From the NCBI GenBank assembly GCA_035772405.1, contig JAYKKM010000209.1:2212001-2276000 (forward strand): a stretch of 64,000 bases of DNA, read 5' to 3'. Of the stretch, positions 32,586 to 43,099 are shown piece after piece; position 1 is the first letter of the stretch; each line of letters begins with the position of its first letter. A program made the position numbers and the translations under genes. The notes below the pieces were generated by a model, which searched no databases, was not told the origin of the DNA, and saw only the letters and a program-made list of their open reading frames with translations. The stretch comes from Chrysogorgia sp. JL179-B06. Its lineage: Eukaryota > Cnidaria > Anthozoa > Scleralcyonacea > Chrysogorgiidae.

Positions 32586-32712
32586 ACATCCATTTCCGTT
32601 TACGACCAAATTGGGGAGAAAATAAAAAGATCACACCACATTCCTTACTGGCACTCCACTTCGTCACACCCCAATATCCTGTAATACTAATTAGCTTATA
32701 AATATTCACCTT

Positions 32713-33365
32713 AAACTGATGAGTGTCCAGCTAATGCTTTGCGCGCTTGTGCTATTGTTTTTATTTGTGAAACTGGCTTCTAACCTTCTAACTACCTCAA
32801 TTTATTACGTTTTCTTGTTGTTTGGTTATCTTCTTACGACATAATAAGCTGTTTACAAAAGTCGTTTAAATCAATTTGTATAGTGATGTCTGACTCAAGA
32901 GTTTGTCGAATATTGTGAACCGTACTCTTCGTGCCGTCGTCTGTCAGCGTGTTCTATAATATTCTCAACGGCTTCGATTACGATGGCCTTGTCCAATACA
33001 ATGGAATGATTTACAGCAGTGAGCGTTCGTTTCTAGCCCAATATATGTTCCTCTACTCATAGAATATATGGAATATAAGGATCTTGTCATGAAACTGTGC
33101 GTCTTGAAGGAAACTTTGAAATTCACGCATCAAACGGAAAACAACGAGCGACTGATACCTGTCTCAAAACAGAATTAATCGCACTTTCTGCAACATCTTC
33201 CCCAAAAATTAAGTCACATACAAAACGGCGAAACACATCAACTTTTAAAAACACTAAACCCAACCACTCATACTACAGGAAAAGCCACCTAGCACTCTCC
33301 GACGATAAAACGACGCAATGCCATCACTCCTTCCCAGTACTTTATTACCGAACCCTCCATCTGCA
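32713..33365. other. No recognisable gene
   Basis: Sequence between the palindrome and the satellite. A 140-codon frame from 33097 runs into the satellite and has no family resemblance. Confidence 0.4.
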
Positions 33366-34640
33366 CCATCCGTCCTACTCTCCATCTATTCTAAGTCCCC
33401 TACCATCTGTTACAATCTGTTACCGTCTGTTACCATCTGCTACGATCTGTTACTACCTGCTACCGTCTGTTACCATCTGCACCATCGGTAGCATCCGTCA
33501 TACTCTCCATCTATTCTAAGTTCCCTACCATCTGTTACAATCTGTTACCGTCTGCTACGATCTGTTACTACCCGCTACCGTCTGTTACCGTCTGTTACCA
33601 TCTGCACCATCGGTAGCATCCGTCCTACTCTCCATCTATTCTAAGTCCCCTACCATCTGTTACAATCTGTTACCGTCTGTTACCGTCTGCTACCATCTGC
33701 TACGATCTGTTACTACCTGCTACCGTCTGTTACCGTCTGTTACCATCTGCACCATCGGTACCATCGGTAGCATCCGTCCTACTCTCCATCTATTCTAAGT
33801 CCCCTACCATCTGTTACAATCTGTTACCGTCTGTTACTGTCTGCTACCATCTGCTACGATCAGTTACTACCCGCTACCGTCTGTTACCACAGTACCATCG
33901 GTAGCATTCGTCCAACTCTCAATCTATTCTAAGTCCCCTACCATCTGTTACAATAGGTTACCGTCTGTGACCGTCTGCTACCATCTGCTACGATTTGTTA
34001 CTACCTGCTACCGTCTGTTACCATCTGCACCATCGGTACCATCGGTAGCATCCGTCCTACTCTCCATCTATTCTAAGTCCCCTACCATCTGTTACAATCT
34101 GTTACCGTCTGTTACCGTCTGCTACCATCTGCTACGATCTGTTACTACCCGCTACCGTCTGTTACCATCTGTACCATCGGTAGCATCCGTCCTACTCTCC
34201 ATCTATTCTAAGTCCCCTACCATCTGTTACAATCTGTTACCATCTGTTACCGTCTGCTACGATCTGTTACAACCTGCTACCGTCTGTTACCATCTGCACC
34301 ATCGGTAGCATCCGTCCTACTCTCCATCTATTCTAAGTCCCCTACCATCTGCTACAATCTGTTACCGTCTGTTACCGTCTGCTACCATCTGCTACGATCT
34401 GTTACTACCCGCTACCGTCTGTTACCATCTGCACCATCGGTAGCATCCGTCCTACTCTCCATCTATTCTAAGTCCCCTACCATCTGTTACCGTCTGCTAC
34501 GATCTGTTACAACCTGCTACCGTCTGTTACCATCTGCACCATCGGTAGCATCCGTCCTACTCTCCATCTATTCTAAGTCCCCTACCATCTGTTACAACCC
34601 GCTACCGTCTGTTACCATCTGTTACCATCGGTAGCATCTG
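33366..34640. repeat. Nested satellite of 10-bp subunits in ~130-bp higher-order units
   Basis: Subunits follow TACCRTCTGT/TACYATCTGC with a 10-bp step. They are grouped into blocks separated by CATCCGTCCTACTCTCCATC and TATTCTAAGTCCCC. The separator recurs near 33369, 33497, 33619, 33773, 33909, 34050, 34187, 34312, 34448 and 34552, giving spacings of about 104-154 bp. The ACCATCGGTA(GC) motif precedes most separators. No biological reading frame is implied. Confidence 0.9.
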
Positions 34641-34963
34641 ATACTGCTGTCCCAGTAACTATGCTTCTGTGTATTCTATTTTCTTGTGATCCTCTTCACA
34701 ATCACTATATTGCTATATTCGGTATTTTAATGGCGGCTAGTGGCTTAGCAAATGGACTCGCACTTATTTTGATGCTAGCACTTTTTATCACATATTCCTT
34801 CACCTACAAACCAGCCGACAACGTAGTTAATGATGTCTCTTCATTATTTGTGATCAGTAAATTGGATGTAAGATGTTATCCGAGTAGAAACTCAGGATTG
34901 CCTCGTATTGGGAAGACAACGTGTTCTATACCTATAAGTTAAAAGATAACGGCATGTATCCAT

Positions 34964-36115
34964 TTGGTCAAGTTTTCCCTTGCTGCTGGATATCTTGTCC
35001 TCTTAGCAAATGATGTAAATCTAAACCCTGGACCAACTGCTGGTGCTCTGATCTGTCCATGGTGTGATAAAGTCATTCGAAGAAATCAAGCACGCCTACA
35101 TTGTACTTCGTGTGAGCTGGATTTCCATTTGAAGTGTCTTGGAGCTGAATACGACCAGACTGGCTGTTGTCATTTATGCAGTTCTCTGTCGCAAGACTTA
35201 ACTCATGAAGATTCTCCATCTGATGAACTGTTTCTCCCTGCTAAGCTGCGGGAAGTCTTGAAGCTACGTGGATTTAAGATTGTCCATCAAAACATTCAAA
35301 GTCTCAAGCGTAAAATTGACGAGGTACGTGTTATAGTAAATGAGTTAAAGTCGGGACTACATCTAATTGCTTTTACTGAAACATGGCTAAGTGATGAGAT
35401 ACTGGATGCTGAGCTTCAAATCCCAGGTTATAATTTGTATAGAAGGGACAGGGGTTCTCATGGTGGTGGAATTGTGGTTTATATTAAGAGTAATATCTCG
35501 GCCATTAGAAGAGATGACCTCGAGAATGCAAATGTTGAAGGCCTGTGGCTAGAAATATCTTTGCCTAAATCGTGTGGTTTCTTATTTGGAACCTTTTATA
35601 GGCCACCTAACTCATCGAATTGTTATGACAGGGATTTTATGTTCAAATTGAATAACAACTTGGACATTGCCAGTGCTCAGGGTAAAGAAGTTTTAATCAC
35701 AGGTGATCTAAATGCTGATTTGTTGGCCAAGAGATCTGTTATACCAGAGTGTAAACAGCTCAGGTCGGTATTAAAATGTCTACAATTCAAGCAAGTGATT
35801 GACAAGCCCACAAGAATTGCCCCAAATTCCTGTACACTTTTAGACATTGTAGCAACGAATCGCCCCCAGAATATAAGTGATTTGGGAGTTATAGCTGCAA
35901 ACTTGAGTGATCATGAAATGTTTTTTTGTGTGCGGAAAATTAATTGGAAAAAGGCTCCTGCTCAAATAAAAACATTCCGAAATTATGCAAAGTACGATCA
36001 GAAAGCATTTTGTGATGACTTAAGCGGTATTGAACTAATTCCCAATGGAAACATTAGTACATGCGTGAATGACTTATGGAATTCTTTCAGTACTGCCTTT
36101 GTCTCTATTGCTTAA
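34964..36115 (+). CDS. LINE-3: 2A-like peptide, PHD finger and APE endonuclease
   Basis: An open frame of 383 codons. Residues 6-16 are hydrophobic, and residues 17-24 read DVNLNPGP, a 2A-like ribosome-skipping motif (consensus D-V/I-E-x-N-P-G-P, here with Asn for Glu). Residues 31-72 supply C31, C34, C47, C50, H55, C58, C69 and C72, a PHD-type Cys4-His-Cys3 set. The endonuclease follows, with VHQNIQSLKRKIDEV, the catalytic FTETWLSD, LITGDLNADL and LSDHEMFF. The upstream frame (34661-34942) probably encodes the original N-terminus, since the annotated start is a TTG. The endonuclease motifs look intact. The downstream polymerase is deleted, so nicking without copying is the most this copy could do. 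Confidence 0.75.
   Translation: MVKFSLAAGYLVLLANDVNLNPGPTAGALICPWCDKVIRRNQARLHCTSCELDFHLKCLGAEYDQTGCCHLCSSLSQDLTHEDSPSDELFLPAKLREVLKLRGFKIVHQNIQSLKRKIDEVRVIVNELKSGLHLIAFTETWLSDEILDAELQIPGYNLYRRDRGSHGGGIVVYIKSNISAIRRDDLENANVEGLWLEISLPKSCGFLFGTFYRPPNSSNCYDRDFMFKLNNNLDIASAQGKEVLITGDLNADLLAKRSVIPECKQLRSVLKCLQFKQVIDKPTRIAPNSCTLLDIVATNRPQNISDLGVIAANLSDHEMFFCVRKINWKKAPAQIKTFRNYAKYDQKAFCDDLSGIELIPNGNISTCVNDLWNSFSTAFVSIA
35012..35035 (+). other. 2A-like ribosome-skipping motif
   Basis: The codons specify DVNLNPGP directly after a hydrophobic run (SLAAGYLVLLAN). In known 2A sequences the ribosome fails to join Gly and the final Pro, releasing the upstream peptide. Non-LTR elements of several clades carry such motifs at this position, before zinc-finger and endonuclease domains. 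Confidence 0.6.
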
Positions 36116-36129
36116 TCTCTATTGCTCCT

Positions 36130-37009
36130 ATGATACAAAAGCGAGTGCGGGAGATTGATAATTGTCCTTGGCTAAATAAGGACATTAAATGTGACATTCG
36201 TCAACGAGATTATCTGGTAAAGAAGGCAAGGAAAACAAATCTATCTCAAGATTACGCGGACGACACTGTATTATTCTGCTCCGGCTCGGATGTTTCCACG
36301 ATTGAAAAAAGGTTAAATGAAGAATTAAACCTAATTGGAACCTGGTTGCGTGAGAATAGCTTATTTGTGAATGTCACAAAGACTGAGTCAATGCTATTTG
36401 GAACTGCTGCAACATTGAAAAACGTTGATCGTTTCCAAATTCAGATTCACGGGCATACCATTCAGCGTGTTTTTGAATTTAGATACCTTGGTATTATATT
36501 GGATGAGCATTTTCGCTGGAATGACCATGTGAAATATATTTTGGGAAAAGCAGGAAAAAGGATCGGGATGCTGGGTCGTATTCGGAAAAATTTAACTGTG
36601 CATTGTGCGAATACAATATATGTGTCATTCATTCGCCCAGTTGTGGATTATTGCGATACCGTGTACAACTGTTGTGGCAAAGTGAATGGTTATTCTCTCG
36701 AAAGGCTTCAAAGACGTGTGGCGCTGGTAGTTTGCAAATCAAGACAGTGATAATGCGATGGATTCTCTGAAGTGGGGAACTCTTTTAAGTAGACGTGAAT
36801 GCCACACTTTTAATATAGTCAAATGTATTAGTGGCAATTGTCCACAATTTTTTGACAATTACTTTAATTTTAATAAAAGTATATCTCAACGTGCAACCAG
36901 ACAAAGTGAACATCTGCATCTACCCGGAGTTAGAACAGAAATTTCCAAGCGAAGTTTATACTATAATGGTTGTATAATATATAATAATAAACTTAAGCAA
37001 TGTCAATGA
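36130..37009 (+). pseudogene. LINE-3 reverse transcriptase, C-terminal part after internal deletion
   Basis: The frame 36076-36750 passes from linker sequence (DIRQRDYLVKKARKTNLSQD) straight into YADDTVLFCSGSD. The whole region from the start of the reverse transcriptase to motif C is missing, about 200-250 residues by comparison with LINE-1. Thumb blocks follow (NSLFVNVTKTESMLFG, FRYLGIILDEHFRWNDHV, VSFIRPVVDYCDTVYN). A stop near 36748 and a second frame (36758-37009, LLSRRECHTFNIVKCISGN) complete the C-terminus. Confidence 0.75.
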
Positions 37010-37229
37010 CTTTTTAAAGTAATATAGAACTTTTAGCTTTTTTTAAACTTAATAGTATACGTATTGAACTGAACTTCTTTTATAGAACTCACTATAAATT
37101 GTTGTATAATATCATGTAAACGAAGATATGTATTTTATATATCAGAGCTCCTGTTGATAGCAGTGACATTTTATGTCGCTGATAGGGCTACTCTGTATAA
37201 ATAAAGGTGTCTATCTATCTATCTAAGAT

Positions 37230-38585
37230 TCTCAATTATTTTTCCAACCAATAGAATGTCTTTGGGGGTAGTCCATCGGCTACGAAAAGGCAAGAGTAAC
37301 GCCAAAATGCACCATGCACCAAAATTTATGGGAAAAAAACCCAAGGAATAAAGAAATTCACAGGACAAGCTAAATGATGTTATAAAATAAGATAAGTCTT
37401 ATGTACATGTACACTGTGATTGATCTGTTACCATATTTACATCAAGCTGTGGAAGTATATCAAGTTATGCATGAAGTCACAATATATTTTCATAGTCACA
37501 TTTCATAGAAAATGGAATAGATGCCCGTGTTTGTATTTTAATTAATGCTATGGGCTCAATTTTGTACTTAAGCAGTCTTTTATTATGTATCAGGTGTTGA
37601 AGGATTCGTTTACAAAGATCAAATAAATGGGATGCCCACAAAGAGAAGTGAAAAGCTTTATCCAGCTAGTAGCCTTAGATAAAAATCTGTACAGCTGGGC
37701 TGACTTCATATTGTCACAATGTTTGAATTTCTCGAACTTAACCAACTTACAAGCATAATTCATTGACCAATCACGTCGTTAATTTTAAACGTATTGTAGC
37801 AACGATCATGGCATAAGAAAGACGAAGCTTCGCTGATTATTTTCCCATGACAGGGAATACTGAAATGTCGAAGCAGATGGAGTTTAAGATCAGAGAGGCT
37901 GCTTTCAACCACCAGTTGTTACAAGCCATTAAAGAAAGGCAGAGGGAAGAAAAGCCGGATATGCTCCGAAAAAGAAATAGAAAATCGCCCAAGACTGATT
38001 GTAACATTTTGTTTCAAGTTTTCGTGTGTATGATTTTAAGAAGGATGTTGATATTCTGTATAACCATCCTTTCATATACTTCATTCCATAGTAAACTTAC
38101 TATAGACCTGACTTCGCTTATTCGCATCGTTATTCGTCATCAATGAGCTATATTGCCTATTGTTGTATTTATTTTAAAACCGTCAGTATCGTTCCCAAAT
38201 CGCGTTGCATTTTGGGTAGATACGTACCTAAAATGAACAGGTTTTGTGATTGGCAATATGGAACAAAAGTGATAGGGTTAGGACATTGGTTTCTTTGTGG
38301 TTGATTCTATTGTTTTATTGTTTGAATCAACCAATCACAAAACTTGATAGTATAGGTGGGTGATGACCCTGCATTTTTAGAGATGCATTCGAAGTGGGTG
38401 GTGAAGTTGAGGTAAGTGGCGCATTCAGGGGAAGCAACAGATATTTGTCTGTGTTATTCTCCAAGTCACTTCCAAATATAAGTGAATCGATTTAGTTTAT
38501 TTATCGTGGTACTATTCATAGTATTGAAACCTATGCATTCGAAACCTATGGAAATCCCAAACTGGTCGTCATCTTGACTTGCTGA
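37230..38585 (+). other. Intergenic; one unassigned 99-codon frame
   Basis: A plus-strand frame at 37847-38146 starts with a true ATG. It encodes a basic, Gln/Glu/Arg-rich N-terminus (AIKERQREEKPDMLRKRNRK) followed by a hydrophobic stretch. I recognise no family and see no matching exons. The remainder shows nothing. Confidence 0.25.
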
Positions 38586-38589
38586 GCAA

Positions 38590-41500
38590 ATCTTACAAAG
38601 AACTTTAACCTGATATTTGGAATAGCCTCAAATCAATAAACATCTTAAAACCTTTTAGAGGAAAATGCAGTGGCCGATTAAAAGAACATCGAAATGCTGG
38701 TAAACATGAAAGGTTCCTGAGAAAGAGAAACGATATTGCCGTAATGGAAACAAGCTCCTGGCGAACGAGGACACCATTGTTATGGCCCGAAACAACAAGA
38801 CCTTGTGTGCTCACTGAAATACAAATGGCTCCAAACACTACAATCGCAACAACAGATGAAACTAGTACTTTGGAACTACCATCTCCAAACTCCTAAAGAC
38901 TTTAAAAACGTCTCATTGGAGCCTGATCAAACCGAAAATAACGCTGGCGACGATTTGCACGAAACTCCATCATGCGAAGCCGTTTCATTAAATATTCAAA
39001 ATGTTATCGAAGAGCAAATACAACCAACACAAAGAACTCATTATTCTCCAAGCTTGATGGTTGCAAACGTTATGTCTCTAGTACCAAAGATCGACGAGGT
39101 GCAAGAGTTTGTCCTCTGCAATAACATCAATTTTGCATTTATTATTGAAACCTGGTTGAAAAAATCGGTTGCAGATACAGTTGTTAGTATTCCTGGCTAC
39201 TAAATTAAACGCAGAGATAGAGTTGTAAACAACCATGGTGGCGTGTGCCTCTACATCAAAGATGACATCAAATACAAATCTCTTGAAGATCTGTCTTGTT
39301 GTCAAGACCATGAAGTCTTGTGGCTGCACTTGAGACCAAATCGTCTCCCGAGGGGTCTCTCGTGTCTTGTTGTAGCCGTAGTGTACCACCCTCCAGGCAA
39401 TGACGAGGCACACATCCGTGATCATCTGTTTGATTCCCTCATCAAAGTGGAGTCGACATACCCGAACTGTGGCATCATCGTTGCTGGTAATTTCAATCGC
39501 CTGGATGTAAAATGTCTTCAAAAACACTTTCGTCTTAGTCAACTTGTTAAATGCCCCACTCGCAAGGATGCCACGTTCGATTTGGTTTTTACTAATATGG
39601 GCGAGTATTACACCAAACCACAGTCCTTTCCACCCTTTGGTCTGTCAGACCACAACACAGTAATGGTCGCTTCTAAGCACAGGAACTCCAAGTCTAACAT
39701 TAAGAAATCCAAGTCTAACATTAAGAAATCCGTCTTTATGCAGGATTGGCGAGCCAGTCGGAAGGTATCAACGGAGAGATATCTAGCCTCGCTGGACTGG
39801 GCAGTCTTGTTTTCATCACTGAAGAACTGCGAAGATAGGATGCAAGTATTCAAGGAGGTTGTACATACCGGTCTTGACCTATTGATGCCTGTGAAGCAGA
39901 TTTGTGTTTGTACCGCCGACGCTCCATGGATGACGCAGAGTCTAAAGGCGCTGATCTTGAGAAGACAGAACGCGTTCAACACGACAGGTCCTAACTCAAC
40001 TCTATTCAAGTACTATAGGAACCTGGTCAACAGGGAAAGAAAGGCCTGCAAGTCGCGCTACTACAAGTCTAAAATCCAACAAATGAAAGGAGAAAATCCC
40101 AAACGGTGGTGGAATGAAGTGAAACGGCTCAGTGGAATGACATTCCACAACGGCGACCTGGTCAGCCAGATTAATATCGATGAGTTGGAATCCCTATCTT
40201 TACAAGAGAAAGCAAACAATCAATGCAGCGTTCTTGGAGCCGTTGGAAGAGTATCGACTACCCTCCCCACTTTCCCACATGCCCTTAGAAGAGTCGCCGG
40301 AGTTCCCCACATGCCCTTAGAAGAGTCGCCGGAGTTCCTCCAGTTCAGTGAGGCCGGAGTCCTGAAGCTCCTGACAAAACTCAATCCCGCCAAAGCATCT
40401 GGTCCGGACAATATATCTAACTGGTTCCTGAAAGAGTATGCCGACCTTGTAGTAATTCCTATCACGCAAATCCATTCGTCTGCCAAGCGAATGGAAAATG
40501 GCCGATGTGTCCCCCTTGCCTAAAAATAAGCCCATCCAAAACCTGAAGAAGGAATTGAGACCTATTTCCCTTACACCATGCATTTCCAAGTTAGCGGAGC
40601 ACTTTGTTAAACCGGCTGCCCTCAAGGTGATTACCCCTAACCAATATGGTACGGTTCCCAAGTCATCAACTACTCAAGCGCTAATTAGCATGCTACATCA
40701 CTAGTCTCTGGGAACTGACGGGAACGGTAATACTGTAAGAACCATTTTAATCTTATTGATCACAGCATTTTGATCCCGAAACTATGTCAACTTGATCTTC
40801 CTCGTAATATAATCATTGGATTATCGACTTTCTTAGCGATAGGTACCAACGAATAAAACTCGCAGATGGCTGTTTTTCGGAGGGGGCTCGGTCCCCTCTG
40901 GTGTTCCTCAGGGCACCAAGCTAGGCCCGTGGTTATTTATAATAATGATCAACGACTTAAACATCAGTGAGCAGTACCTCTGGAAATTTGTAGACGATAT
41001 GACAACATCTGAGGTAGTATCAAAAGGTAGTGTTAGTAGAGCACAAGAAATTGCTGGTCTTCAAAAAATTGAGTTCAACTAAACTCGGACAAATACAAAG
41101 AACTCAGAATTTCATTTGCCAGAACTACGCAGATCTTTGAGCCAATAGTTCTCAACGACAGAGAGTTAATAGTTGAGAGTACTAAACGTTTAGGTGTAAG
41201 AATCAGCAATAACCTTACATGGAACGCCAGCCAAGCGTTTATATTATCTAGTGCAGTTGCGGCGAGCCAAGGTGCCTCCATGTGACCTAACGGTTTTTTA
41301 TACATCGTGTATAAGATCTGTAATGGATTATGCTGCTCCAGTCTTTCACCATTCCTTGCCTAAATATCTATTGAACGAGTTGGGACGTATAGAAAAAAGA
41401 GCGACGGTAATTATCCAACCAAACAGACTATCAGCAGCTTTAGTTAGATTAAATATCGAGCCAATAATTCAACATCATAATAAATTGTGTAATAAGTTAT

Positions 41501-41760
41501 TTGAAGCTGTAAAGTCCGATCCTTTACATAAGCTTAATTGCCTGCTGCCACCTAAGCACGAGTCAAATTATAACTTTAGGCAAAAGCGCCTTTTTAACAC
41601 CCCACATATGCGCACTGACAGAGCAAAGAAATATTTTATCAACACAATGTGTATGTAGTTTTGATAGCTTATCATTGGTTATATATTGTAAATAGAAATT
41701 ACGTACGGTTGCGATGTGATTTTAATTAAACTATCTATCTATCTTTAATTAAACTATCTA
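38590..41760 (+). mobile_element. CR1/L2-like LINE related to LINE-1 (degenerate)
   Basis: Plus-strand LINE whose blocks match LINE-1 one for one but with many stops and shifts. N-terminal ORF2 sequence is seen from about 38600 (RGKCSGRLKEHRNAGKHER). The endonuclease and reverse transcriptase follow. The 3' end carries a repeated TTTAATTAAACTATCTATC sequence and a (TATC)n tail at about 41725-41766. It carries 21-bp (39690-39731) and 32-bp (40274-40337) tandem duplications, the latter shifting the reading frame. Confidence 0.8.
38805..41658 (+). pseudogene. LINE-2 ORF2: endonuclease-reverse transcriptase (broken)
   Basis: Pieces in order: 38805-39203 (LMVANVMSLVPKIDEVQEF and IIETWLKKS), 39243-40523 (GNFNRLDVKCL, where Asn replaces the usual Asp of GDFN; FGLSDHNTVMV; ADAPWMTQSLKALIL; NPAKASGPDNISNWFLKEY), 40498-40704 (LRPISLTPCISKLAEHF), then scattered blocks with GVPQGTKLGPWLF and FVDDMTTSE (40987-41013), and 41251-41658 (SVMDYAAPVFHHSLPKYL). 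A stop follows VVSIPGY. The palm region around the first catalytic Asp is largely lost near 40.75 kb. Both the altered GDFN motif and the stops make it inactive. Confidence 0.8.
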
Positions 41761-41766
41761 TCTATC

Positions 41767-42166
41767 GATAGTTAATTACTATTTGAGAGACTACATTTTC
41801 TTTGACAGAATGCCGAACGTGCTAGTTTATTAATCCGCACATTTTGTTGGGCAAATTCGTATTTGGTTGGAATAGCGAATCATCCGATTTATTATAGGCT
41901 ATAACATGTAGTTCTTGACTCTGATAATAACAGCTCTAAGGTTTTTAGACTACAGAAGGTCAAGTTTCTTTAAAACGCAAGTGAATCAAGCTAATTATTT
42001 ACTGCTTAATCCGAGACAACATCTTGCTTGAACAAACTAAAGATATACAGTATCGATTATATGTATCAAGCGCATTGGCCAATATGGCTAAATTATAACT
42101 TCGAAATTTTGAGAGAATTATTTAGGGTTCTTTTTATTTGCTATTCGATAGAACTAACAAATTACC
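41767..42166. other. No recognisable gene
   Basis: AT-rich spacer after the LINE tail. Nothing recognisable. Confidence 0.4.
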
Positions 42167-43096
42167 TTGACAAGGGTTTTACATGGATATTTTAAAAGTC
42201 TGATCTTTTCAATTGTCATTCAATTAACATTCTCAATACACGCATGCATTCATTGGCTTTGTGACCACAGAGGACAAAAATCTACTAGACAGCTATTCTG
42301 TAGATCTAAAAACATCTGTTTGGACGACTTGATTCAACGATGGAAACCCGATAATTTCTCTTTGTTGCCACCTTTACAACACCATGAGCATGATAACTTG
42401 ACTGCCCAGCCACCATCCAAAAAACATGTAAGCCGTGCGAAAAGCGAGACAACTAAAGGTACCAGACAGACATCATCAACTAAGCCGACTGCAGTAAGAA
42501 AGGAACTGGGAAAGTGTCTCTTGGAATCCTCTTCAAGTTTGGCTGTGAAAGAAATAATCGATGCCACACAATTCAATGAGGTTTTCCCTTCTGCTGCGAA
42601 GCCACCTTTACCAAACTAGCCATGTCAACAAGAACAGTCGTCTACAACAAATCATAACTACACACATACACAATCAACATATTCTCTAAATCATGCACAA
42701 GTCAGTCAAAGGTTTCGACAAACGTTATCCACCACATCTACCTCGATCAGAAACAACACAAGCTCTAACAGGAGCTTGTGTTGTTTCTGATTCCAAGAGC
42801 AAAACAGGTTAAATTTAGTTTCTCCATCACAGTCTGTTGCACGTTTACCCTTATCAACCACTGGAAATATCTTCAGAAGTGCTTTGACAACACTGGACGA
42901 ATTTGGTGATGACGTCGAGAGTTTAATTTGTCTTACACCATCTCTTCACGATTCTGAAATAATCGGCAGTGATAGTTTGGATAGCAGCGAAGAATCAGAG
43001 CTATATTTCCTTTGTGAAAAGGTTTCCATGCTGGAGAAGAAAAATAAAGAGTTGAAGCACCAATTAAATGATACAAATTTTCTTGAAGGGAGATAG
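42167..43096 (+). pseudogene. Unassigned S/T/N/Q-rich coding-like region with coiled coil
   Basis: Two frames look related. In 42167-42619 the later part is low-complexity and polar (QPPSKKHVSRAKSETTKGTR, LLESSSSLAVKEIIDATQFN). In 42884-43096 an acidic segment (LDSSEESELYF) precedes a short coiled coil (VSMLEKKNKELKHQLND) and a stop. Sequence between them in a third frame is S/T/N-rich (STTSTSIRNNTSS), suggesting one protein broken by shifts. A perfect hairpin lies in the middle (42745-42792). A further open piece at 43259-43399 (PLPTVIEYMKKVIAVQESVL) might be another exon. I recognise no family. Confidence 0.3.
42745..42792. repeat. Perfect hairpin, about 19-20 bp stem
   Basis: ATCAGAAACAACACAAGCT (42746-42764) and AGCTTGTGTTGTTTCTGAT (42773-42791) are exact inverse complements around an 8-base spacer whose outer bases can also pair. 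It is uninterrupted by mismatches, so it is recent or selected. Confidence 0.85.
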
Positions 43097-43099
43097 CAA

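Larger units (their letters stand above)
28490..32712. repeat. Large broken palindrome with duplicated inner block
   Basis: Outer arm 28490-28907 is inverted at 31140-31545 (for example CACGACAAAGCCCGCTATCA versus its complement near 31170). Inner arm about 29195-29590 is inverted at about 30145-30560 (for example GTTAACAAATACCCGGCGGA near 30146). A third block, 28893-29160, recurs in direct orientation at 31548-31700 plus 32596-32712, split by a LINE fragment. The centre is about 29.6-30.14 kb. No transposase frame is visible. The arrangement suggests a foldback element or repeated inverted insertion. Confidence 0.75.
34661..37225 (+). mobile_element. CR1/L2-like LINE with 2A-like peptide and PHD finger (internally deleted)
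   Basis: The element starts near the end of the satellite. It contains a hydrophobic open stretch (34661-34942), then the 2A/PHD/endonuclease frame, then a reverse transcriptase that begins abruptly at its YADD motif. It ends in a UTR with AATAAA at about 37200 and a (TATC)n tail at 37205-37224. The fingers and first palm motifs of the reverse transcriptase are missing, so the copy is not autonomous. Confidence 0.8.

Noticed and set aside
32713..32720. CTGATGAG as a hammerhead box
   Set aside because: No GAAA box or stem II partner follows at a useful distance.
33097..34308. Open frames of 113-140 codons over the satellite
   Set aside because: They are produced by the repeat period and encode monotonous Tyr/Leu/Pro/Ser repeats with no independent support.
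33366..34640. Regularly spaced repeats that might suggest a CRISPR-like array
   Set aside because: The spacers are themselves repeats, the unit is a 10-bp step, and the locus is in a eukaryotic genome. It is a satellite.
39078..40661. Minus-strand frames of 88-154 codons opposite LINE-2
   Set aside because: Shadows of the plus-strand endonuclease-polymerase frames, which have clear motifs.
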